From Methanosarcinaceae archaeon (GTDB lineage: Archaea > Halobacteriota > Methanosarcinia > Methanosarcinales > Methanosarcinaceae): a DNA stretch of 10,566 bases. Made by a program: the position numbers and the translations under genes. Positions 5,945 through 10,566 of this stretch are shown piece by piece; position 1 is the stretch's first letter, and every line of letters starts with the position of its first letter. Below the pieces are notes generated by a model. The model was not told the DNA's origin and did no database searches. It saw only the letters and a list, made by a program, of their open reading frames with translations. Location of the stretch: assembly GCA_028690255.1 (NCBI GenBank), contig JAQVBP010000003.1:5653-16218 (forward strand), read 5' to 3'.

Positions 5945-6763
5945 ATGAATAAATGGATAAAATTGACGGGCGGACCTGTATTATTAATCATCGTTCTTGT
6001 CCTGCTTGCGGCTTTATTGGCCCAGCACAATGATGAAATTTATGAAGACACCCTCACGAGCAACTACAAATACGACATTACCATAAGGTGCAGTTCCGAA
6101 CTGCAAAACGCAACTTTCTACCTGCCGGCCCCAATTTTTGAAAACGAGTCCGGTAAATTCGAAAAGCCCGGTAAATCCCTGAAATTTAAAGAGGAGGACT
6201 TTTACGGCAGGCCTCCTGACTGGAATTTCAGCATTGAAGAAACCGAACACGGCCCGATGCTCAGGATAGAAGCTGAAAAAATCCGGCCGGATTTCCGTTC
6301 CATGCCCGTAGCCATTTCGGAAACCGGGGAAATTGAGGGGAAGGCTGTAGAGAAAGTGAAAGAAGATTCGGAAGAAACCAAAGTCCCAAGGCCGTTTGAC
6401 TTCGGGACCCGCCTGGAAGTGGAGCCGCTAATTAACACCAGAAACCCGGAAGGCAACGAGCCCCTGCTCCTCCCCAAATACGGCCTGAAAGTATCTGAAA
6501 AAAGTCCGCTGGTCCCTCCTCCGGAACATATCAGGCCCCAATATTATGATTACGGGAGTCGCGTCTATGCAAGCTATGAAAGTTCACCCGAAACCCTGGT
6601 GGAGATATACGTCTCTTTGCGGGGGTCAAATGAGTGGTGGGTTTACGGCTGGACATGGAACGAGTACAGTGACCGGGTTTCTGTAAAGCTGACCGGACCA
6701 CAGGAGGGCTGGATTCCGGTGGGAGGGAGCCTTATAACAGCCGACGGGGTCTACATGGATTGA
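5945..6763 (+). CDS. Membrane-anchored exported protein, unrecognised
   Basis: This 272-residue protein has one N-terminal membrane segment at about residues 10-27 (PVLLIIVLVLLAALLA), with Lys before it, so the remaining 240 residues should face outside. No lipobox Cys is present, so an uncleaved anchor is likely. The outer part is acidic and Pro-rich with beta-like stretches and sequons NAT, NES and NFS, as expected of a methanogen surface protein. I do not recognise a family. ATG at 5945 is chosen because GAGGGG lies just upstream; the in-frame TTG at 5894 would add 17 residues and place the membrane segment later. It is divergent from the radical SAM cluster. Whether it shares a role with that cluster cannot be told. 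Confidence 0.7.
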   Translation: MNKWIKLTGGPVLLIIVLVLLAALLAQHNDEIYEDTLTSNYKYDITIRCSSELQNATFYLPAPIFENESGKFEKPGKSLKFKEEDFYGRPPDWNFSIEETEHGPMLRIEAEKIRPDFRSMPVAISETGEIEGKAVEKVKEDSEETKVPRPFDFGTRLEVEPLINTRNPEGNEPLLLPKYGLKVSEKSPLVPPPEHIRPQYYDYGSRVYASYESSPETLVEIYVSLRGSNEWWVYGWTWNEYSDRVSVKLTGPQEGWIPVGGSLITADGVYMD

Positions 6764-7019
6764 ATTTTTGTAACGGGTTGCCGGCTTTTTGTACAGGAGG
6801 AGATATTTCCGGGGGCCGGCCACCTTTTTGAATTTGATTTCAGAGTTTCAGGGTGTTTTTTGAATCCGGGTATGTGAACTACCCCCACCTGCCAGCCTGC
6901 GGCTGTCGAGGAAGGAGTCTTCTGCTGTCTGAGATAAAAAAATCGATTCAAAAAAAGGTATCCACTCTATCGAAATTAATAATCATTCAGATTTCCTGCA
7001 CTGGCCCACCAAAATAAAT
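6764..7019. other. Intergenic region, possible transposon-end relic
   Basis: No intact gene is visible. At 6816-6826 there is a GC-rich stretch with GGCCGGCC followed by CACCTTTTT, perhaps a weak terminator for the plus-strand gene. At about 6860-6940 the minus strand reads TPSSTAAGWQVGVVHIPGF. That resembles, from memory only, sequence at the tnpB-side end of IS200/IS605-type elements in Methanosarcina. No transposase frame is left. Confidence 0.25.
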
Positions 7020-7053
7020 GAAAAAAAACGTACATGTTATTCTTTGAATAACA
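7020..7053 (-). terminator. Hairpin plus T-run terminator after DUF2795
   Basis: TGTTATTC (7035-7042) and GAATAACA (7046-7053) form a perfect eight-pair stem with a three-base loop. On the minus strand it is followed within about seven bases by eight T residues (7021-7028). It lies about 60 nt past the stop of the DUF2795 gene at 7114 and suits termination of that transcript. Confidence 0.6.
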
Positions 7054-7113
7054 GGCACAAAAAATGAAATTATACATTGCCTTTCATGCTACCCGGCAAA
7101 TAAGTTACGCTTT

Positions 7114-7347
7114 TTAGGAGGGGACCCCAATATAAATTCTATGAAGTTCCCCGGCGACCTCCTCAGCACTATTGTATTTCTTTTCCGGAAGCATGCCAAG
7201 TTCCCGCAGTATGTCCTGGATTGCTCCACTCTTCCTTGCTTGCTCAATAATTTCTTTTCTTGTTAAAGGAAAATCGAGATTTTTCAATATCTCCCGAGTT
7301 TCAATAGGAAGTTCTGTAATAAATTTGCTTTTACTCTCAGTTTCCAT
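7114..7347 (-). CDS. DUF2795 domain protein
   Basis: This 77-residue cytoplasmic protein consists almost wholly of a DUF2795 domain. The family pattern is a hydrophobic start followed by LKNLDFPLTRKEIIEQARKS, then DILRELGMLPEKKYNSAEEV and AGEL. DUF2795 proteins are small helical proteins of unknown function, often present in several copies in methanogens. The ATG at 7347 has a GGGGGAA Shine-Dalgarno about five bases upstream. The gene lies 22 nt downstream of a decayed copy of itself on the same strand, so the pair probably arose as a tandem duplication and may share the upstream promoter. A hairpin terminator follows. Confidence 0.8.
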   Translation of the reverse strand: METESKSKFITELPIETREILKNLDFPLTRKEIIEQARKSGAIQDILRELGMLPEKKYNSAEEVAGELHRIYIGVPS

Positions 7348-7369
7348 GATATTCCCCCTTTACTTTTGT

Positions 7370-7575
7370 TTAGTCTCCCTTAAATTCCCTGGCAACATCT
7401 GCAGAGTTTGTAGACTCCTTTTCCGGAATTATTTATATTCCGCAGAATGTTGTCTCTAGCGAAATTATCCTTAGCTCTTAACAACATCTTCCTTTGCAGG
7501 AAAATCGGTATTTTTCAAAGCTTTCTGGAAGGAGTCGAACTTTTTTGTAAGTATGAATATCAATGATGATTTACT
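7370..7575 (-). pseudogene. Decayed tandem copy of the DUF2795 gene
   Basis: On the minus strand one frame gives FDSFQKALKNTDFPAKED, then VVKS and a stop; the same frame goes on as AKDNFARDNILRNI. After a shift of frame it ends in PEKESTNSADVAREFKGD and a stop at 7370. Joined, these pieces make a full DUF2795 domain that aligns end to end with the intact neighbour, including the LKNTDFP and PEK-x-SADVA blocks. One in-frame stop and at least one frameshift disable it. A possible TTG start lies near 7560, and an A/T-rich TATA-like element, TTTAAATA, near 7575-7582. Enough similarity remains to place the damage precisely. Confidence 0.75.
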
Positions 7576-8131
7576 ATTTAAATGTTAACATTATCTTAGA
7601 TAAATATGTTAAAAATTACTATTTTTTAGTGATTTAGTATTAATATATAGTATATATTAGTAAAATTTTATGACCTGATTAACGGAAAAAATCTAAATAC
7701 CCTGCATTCTGCAGATGAGTTCAAGAAAATGAAATCTCCAATGCCATCGTTTTTGGAGGATGATTCCAGATAGACAATTATTACTTCAACTGAAACTTCC
7801 GGAAATAAAGCTTAGAAACTTTAAATGAAGGCATAGTATTGAAAAGTGTAAATCTTTCAAAAACACATGTTTGAATTATCAAAACCATTTTAAGAATAAA
7901 CGGTGGCAGGGGACATATGAAACTGAAGCATCCAAATATTTTCCAGAATCATTCCAATTGATGAAAAATATCGAAGAAAAAGTTCAACGTAGAACAAAAA
8001 AATTCATAAATCAATCAAAATAGGAAAAACGACCTGAGATGAACTGAAAAACAAACTAAAAAACCCACGAAAACTTATCATTCCGTACAAATACTGGAAA
8101 AATGAGTGAGTGATTATAATATTTTTAAGGA
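7576..8131. other. AT-rich region, no intact gene, decayed coding traces
   Basis: No credible intact gene was found. A 19-bp palindrome at 7641-7659 has TAATATATA as its half-site around a central G. From about 7700 to 8108 the plus strand has short protein-like stretches broken by stops. The best is KIGKTT, a stop, then DELKNKLKNPRKLIIPYKYW ending at a TGA near 8109. This looks like an old gene remnant, but I cannot name its family. Confidence 0.4.
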
Positions 8132-8203
8132 AGCCGTCGGAGAGATTTGAACCCTCGACCTGCTGATTACGAATCAGCCGCTATACCGCTAAGCCACGAC
8201 GGC
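8132..8203 (-). tRNA. tRNA-Thr(CGT)
   Basis: Read on the minus strand, GCCGTCG and CGACGGC form the seven-pair acceptor stem. GCTGA-TTCGTAA-TCAGC is the anticodon arm with anticodon CGT (reads ACG, threonine). GAGGG-TTCAAAT-CTCTC is the T arm with the invariant TTC and one G-U pair. The discriminator is U, usual for archaeal threonine tRNAs. There is no intron and no encoded CCA. Confidence 0.95.
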
Positions 8204-8230
8204 GCTAAAGAATGAATAAATGATGTAGAT

Positions 8231-8255
8231 CTTAAAATATCAATTAAGGATATAA
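8231..8255 (-). promoter_or_regulatory. Possible tRNA promoter
   Basis: Two A/T-rich elements precede the tRNA on its strand: ATATTTTAAG (8240-8231) and GTTATATC (8255-8248). The first would start transcription close to the mature 5' end, the second about 20 nt before it. The sequence alone does not choose between them. Confidence 0.3.
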
Positions 8256-8322
8256 CTATTTCGCTTGTCAGGCGGACATACTTCTGTTTCCGGCCGCAAA
8301 TTCTGAAAAATCCGGGGCACGG

Positions 8323-8415
8323 TCATATTTTTTTAAAATGTCTGAAATAAAACCAGAGAAAGATAAGCGTTACCAGAATGGAGACGGCTATTGCCACGTA
8401 GACCAGAGTAGACAT
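8323..8415 (-). CDS. 30-aa single-membrane-segment peptide
   Basis: An ATG at 8415 opens a 30-codon frame that ends in TGA at 8323. It encodes MSTLVYVAIAVSILVTLIFL followed by WFYFRHFKKI: one long hydrophobic helix with a basic tail, which by the positive-inside rule should be cytoplasmic. GGTGAG lies about six bases before the ATG, a good Shine-Dalgarno. The shape is that of small regulatory or subunit-type membrane peptides. I do not recognise a family. It lies alone between the tRNA and trm5. Confidence 0.6.
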   Translation of the reverse strand: MSTLVYVAIAVSILVTLIFLWFYFRHFKKI

Positions 8416-8463
8416 CTGAAACTCACCCCTGTACGATTAAATCAAGTTATTCAGAAACAAAAC

Positions 8464-8486
8464 GGACCCTTCTCCCGGAAGGTCCG
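8464..8486. other. GC-rich hairpin upstream of the small membrane peptide
   Basis: GGACCCTTC and GAAGGTCC pair around TCCCG with one unpaired base. It lies 50-70 nt before the ATG at 8415 on the minus strand. It could belong to the 5' leader of that small gene or be part of the 3' region after trm5. Confidence 0.45.
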
Positions 8487-8513
8487 GGCATTATCATTAC
8501 AGGCTCTGAATGT

Positions 8514-8616
8514 TTAAATATTTCCATTTTTACCGCTCTCTGTTTGCAGGAAACGCCCTCCTCCTCCGAAAGCAGGGCCGGAATGTGCAATTTCCGGCTG
8601 CTTCAACCCTTTTTTT
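8514..8616 (+). ncRNA. Possible short non-coding transcript
   Basis: A TATA-like TTTAAATA at 8514-8521 would start plus-strand transcription near 8545. About 30 bases later a hairpin forms from AGCA-GG-GCCGGAA (8571-8583) and TTCCGGC-TGCT (8592-8602), followed by seven T residues at about 8609-8615, like an intrinsic terminator. Promoter, hairpin and T-run would define an RNA of about 70 nt facing the end of trm5. The TATA element is nearly palindromic and could serve the minus strand instead. Support is structural only. Confidence 0.25.
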
Positions 8617-8655
8617 CAGCCCGCACCCCCCCGGCTCCGGCCCCGACCTTAAAAC

Positions 8656-9672
8656 TTAAAGAATGCGCACTTCAATACAGATATTGTACTGATGGGGTGC
8701 ATAGGAACGCACGGTCCGCGTTTCCAGGACCTCGATTTTTCGGCCAGCCCGCACAGCCGCGGCCCGGATAAGTTCGATGGAGCTCTCAAACAGGTCGTCT
8801 TCCGGAGTCATCCCGTAGTAATGGATGATACCGCCGGGTTTTGTGAGAAGGACCGCCGAATCAAGGAACTCGTGGGCGCTGTGAGGGAGGTTCATGAGCA
8901 CGTGGTCAGCCAGGCCCGCAAACTTTTCGGCCTCTTCCCGGGCGTCTCCCTCGATTGCTTCGATGTTCTGCACGGAGTTAAGGGCGATGTTTTCCCTGAG
9001 GTAATTGACAGCTTCCGGGTTTTTGTCGATTGCGAGGACCCTTTTTGGCCTGGCTTTTTTTGCGATCAGGATACTGTAGGGCCCGACCCCTGCAAACATG
9101 TCCACAACCGTGTCTCCTTCCCGGACCCACTCCAGGACCCGAATGCGTTCGGTGGAGAGCCTGGGGGTAAAGTAGGCTTTCGCAAGGTCCACCATGTAGC
9201 GGGAACCGTGCTCCCTGTGAACAGTCTCGGTCCTTCGTTCCCCGGCCAGGATCTCGAAATCCCGGACCCTGAATTCCCCTATAACAGGGGTCAGAGGCAT
9301 CATAACGGTTTTTACGCGGGGGTGGGTCTCAAGGATAGCTGCGGCAGCCTTTTGGGCCCCGGCAGGTTCCAGCTCTTCTTCTTCCAGAAGAACAATGTCC
9401 CCGATGACCTCGAATCGGGGAGAAAAACCCAGAAGTTCTTCGAGGGTGGGCTTTCTCTCCAGAGGCTCGAATTCGAATTCCGTAAGCTCAGACCCGGCCT
9501 CGACCGGAAGGGCGGCAAGCTCGGAGGCTTCCGGCTCCCCTGAAAGGGGAAGGTAAAGGTAGGATGCGTCCGAGGCTATCCTTAAGGAATGGTCAAGCAG
9601 TTCGAACTCAAGTAAAACCCTTCTTACGGATTCACCTTTCTTTTTCGGGACCTTGATGCATCTCTGTTTCAT
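8656..9672 (-). CDS. trm5: tRNA (guanine-37 N1)-methyltransferase Trm5
   Basis: This 338-residue enzyme should methylate N1 of G37, next to the anticodon, using SAM, which helps prevent frameshifting. It has the Trm5b layout. An N-terminal D1 domain covers about residues 1-75. The D2 region includes IGEFRVRDFE (131-140) and ERRTETVHREHG (145-156), and AYFTPRLSTER with Y167, R171 and E175. The Rossmann SAM site is VVDMFAGVGPYSI (199-211), with AIDKNPEAV and IEGDA beyond it. The motif NLPHSAHEFL (261-270) is followed by a terminal YAPHQYNICIEVRIL. Length matches the family. ATG at 9672 has AAGGTG about ten bases upstream. The LysE-family gene lies 72 nt upstream on the same strand, with an A/T-rich promoter candidate in the gap. 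Confidence 0.93.
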   Translation of the reverse strand: MKQRCIKVPKKKGESVRRVLLEFELLDHSLRIASDASYLYLPLSGEPEASELAALPVEAGSELTEFEFEPLERKPTLEELLGFSPRFEVIGDIVLLEEEELEPAGAQKAAAAILETHPRVKTVMMPLTPVIGEFRVRDFEILAGERRTETVHREHGSRYMVDLAKAYFTPRLSTERIRVLEWVREGDTVVDMFAGVGPYSILIAKKARPKRVLAIDKNPEAVNYLRENIALNSVQNIEAIEGDAREEAEKFAGLADHVLMNLPHSAHEFLDSAVLLTKPGGIIHYYGMTPEDDLFESSIELIRAAAVRAGRKIEVLETRTVRSYAPHQYNICIEVRIL

Positions 9673-9712
9673 AGTAATTTGACACCTTGTTTGACCTTTA
9701 AACCGCTTTTTT

Positions 9713-9722
9713 GCATTTTAAG
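9713..9722 (-). promoter_or_regulatory. Possible TATA element for trm5
   Basis: The minus strand reads GCTTAAAATGC in the 72-nt gap, about 45 nt before the ATG at 9672. This would start transcription near 9690, leaving the AAGGTG Shine-Dalgarno in a short leader. Confidence 0.4.
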
Positions 9723-9744
9723 CTTTCTCGGGTTTGAACCGTTT

Positions 9745-10401
9745 TCAGGAAAGCAGGCCCGGGTTATTGTAGTTCAGGGCAAACCAGGCCCCGAAGAGCA
9801 GCAGGAAAATTCCGCAGGCGTAAAGGATCTTTTCGTGCATACTGCGGGAAAGCAGGGTTTTTCCCCGGCTGAAGGAGGTGGAAACAGCTGTGAACCAGCC
9901 AAGGTCCGCAAGCCAGTGCCCGAGCACGTAAGAGCCCGCAAGAAGGGCGCCCAGCCGATACTCCTGAAGCATCAGGGCGCTTCCGGCAGTCAGCCACCAG
10001 ATCCAGAAATAGGGATTGGAAGCTGAGGTAAAAAAGCCCACAAGCGTGGGACTGGAGACCAGTGACCCCCTACCGGCCTGGAGGTTCGCAGAAACCGCAG
10101 CTATTGCGTCTTTTTTTGCACCTTTGATTGTAAGCAAGCCGAAGCCCGCGAGCATGAGGCCCCCGAGAAGGGAGATTGTGGGAATCATACCGTCTCCGAG
10201 AAGGGAGGGACCTCCGTAAAGAATCAGGACACAAAGCACGGCTTCGATCAACATGTGCCCGAAGAAGATCTCGGGGCCGGCCTTCCAGCCCTTTTTGAGC
10301 GAGGCTTCAATGGTTGCAAAGAGCATCGGACCGGGGACAAGGGCACCCGTAAGCCCGACCGTGAACCCGAGGAGGAGGGCTTTGAAAATTTCAAGAAACA
10401 T
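9745..10401 (-). CDS. LysE-family amino-acid or small-molecule exporter
   Basis: This 218-residue inner-membrane protein has the LysE/RhtB layout of about six hydrophobic helices. The N-terminal signature GFTVGLTGALVPGPMLFATI includes the family's conserved PGP, and is followed by SLKKGWKAGPEIFFGHMLIE. A later FFTSASNPYFWIWW segment matches the family's conserved NP in the fourth helix. LysE-type proteins export amino acids or related solutes; the substrate cannot be read from sequence. ATG at 10401 has no clear Shine-Dalgarno but lies about 27 nt from a TATA-like element, so the mRNA is probably leaderless. The 15-bp tandem array lies just beyond that promoter. Confidence 0.85.
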   Translation of the reverse strand: MFLEIFKALLLGFTVGLTGALVPGPMLFATIEASLKKGWKAGPEIFFGHMLIEAVLCVLILYGGPSLLGDGMIPTISLLGGLMLAGFGLLTIKGAKKDAIAAVSANLQAGRGSLVSSPTLVGFFTSASNPYFWIWWLTAGSALMLQEYRLGALLAGSYVLGHWLADLGWFTAVSTSFSRGKTLLSRSMHEKILYACGIFLLLFGAWFALNYNNPGLLS

Positions 10402-10423
10402 CAGCGATCAACTTTGTTTAGAA

Positions 10424-10432
10424 ATAAATTTA
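10424..10432 (-). promoter_or_regulatory. TATA-like promoter of the LysE-family gene
   Basis: The minus strand reads TAAATTTATTTC about 27 nt before the ATG at 10401. This is the usual distance from TATA box to transcription start, so a leaderless mRNA is predicted, in line with the missing Shine-Dalgarno. Confidence 0.5.
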
Positions 10433-10440
10433 GCCACAAA

Positions 10441-10523
10441 AACTCAAGATACGTAAACTCAAGATACGTAAACTCAAGATACGTAAACTCAAGATACGTA
10501 AACTCAAGATACGTAAACTCAAG
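10441..10523. repeat. 15-bp tandem repeat, five units plus a partial sixth
   Basis: AACTCAAGATACGTA is repeated without change at 10441-10455, 10456-10470, 10471-10485, 10486-10500 and 10501-10515. A partial unit, AACTCAAG, follows. Each unit holds the palindrome TACGTA. The array begins about 10 bp upstream of the TATA-like element of the LysE-family gene, where activator or repressor sites are often found. There are no spacers, so it is not a CRISPR array. Confidence 0.95.
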
Positions 10524-10566
10524 CCATAAAAACGGAAAATCGGCAGTAATCTAATCTTAAAACCTG

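Noticed and set aside
8692..9543. Long plus-strand frame of 283 codons
   Set aside because: It is antisense to trm5 and has no recognisable domain.
10441..10523. CRISPR array
   Set aside because: The 15-bp units are contiguous with no spacers; the same holds for the 12-bp and 16-bp arrays.

Overview
The window looks like a euryarchaeal methanogen, most probably a Methanosarcina. Support: a Trm5b-type archaeal tRNA methyltransferase, an archaeal type IV pilin N-terminus, a DUF2795 protein, archaeal TATA-like promoters, an intronless tRNA-Thr without encoded CCA, GC-balanced genes set in AT-rich spacers, and many short intergenic tandem repeats.

Layout. 1-770 has no intact gene: a 12-bp tandem array (80-264), the remains of a minus-strand gene that runs into it (256-552), and a small 11-bp repeat. 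772-1281 (+) encodes a DUF2227 membrane protein and converges on a pilin-like gene (minus, 1370-2293), with a 24-bp perfect palindrome between the two stop codons. 2340-5739 (minus) is the most interesting part: a radical SAM/SPASM enzyme, an EgtD-like SAM methyltransferase and an arginine deiminase/DDAH-fold enzyme in one direction, with the pilin gene 46 nt further on. 5945-6763 (+) is a divergent membrane-anchored exported protein. 7114-7347 (minus) is a DUF2795 gene with a decayed tandem copy upstream (7370-7575), followed by about 550 bp of mostly decayed AT-rich sequence. Then come tRNA-Thr(CGT) (minus, 8132-8203), a 30-aa single-membrane-segment peptide (minus, 8323-8415), trm5 (minus, 8656-9672) and a LysE-family exporter (minus, 9745-10401) with a 15-bp tandem array upstream.

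Main observation. The first two genes of the 5739-2340 cluster have no ATG, GTG or TTG where the protein must begin. Initiating at the first standard codon would remove the CxxxCxxC iron-sulfur motif of the radical SAM enzyme and about 48 N-terminal residues of the methyltransferase. In both cases a good Shine-Dalgarno sequence sits 6-9 nt before an ATA codon, which suggests AUA initiation or parallel loss of ATG. The methyltransferase appears to have Gly and Thr where histidine-specific EgtD has the Glu and Ser that hold the imidazole ring, and no ergothioneine sulfur-insertion gene is nearby. The set is therefore a candidate uncharacterised amino-acid or peptide modification pathway. The gene for the third enzyme starts inside a 16-bp tandem array in which every unit carries an ATG.
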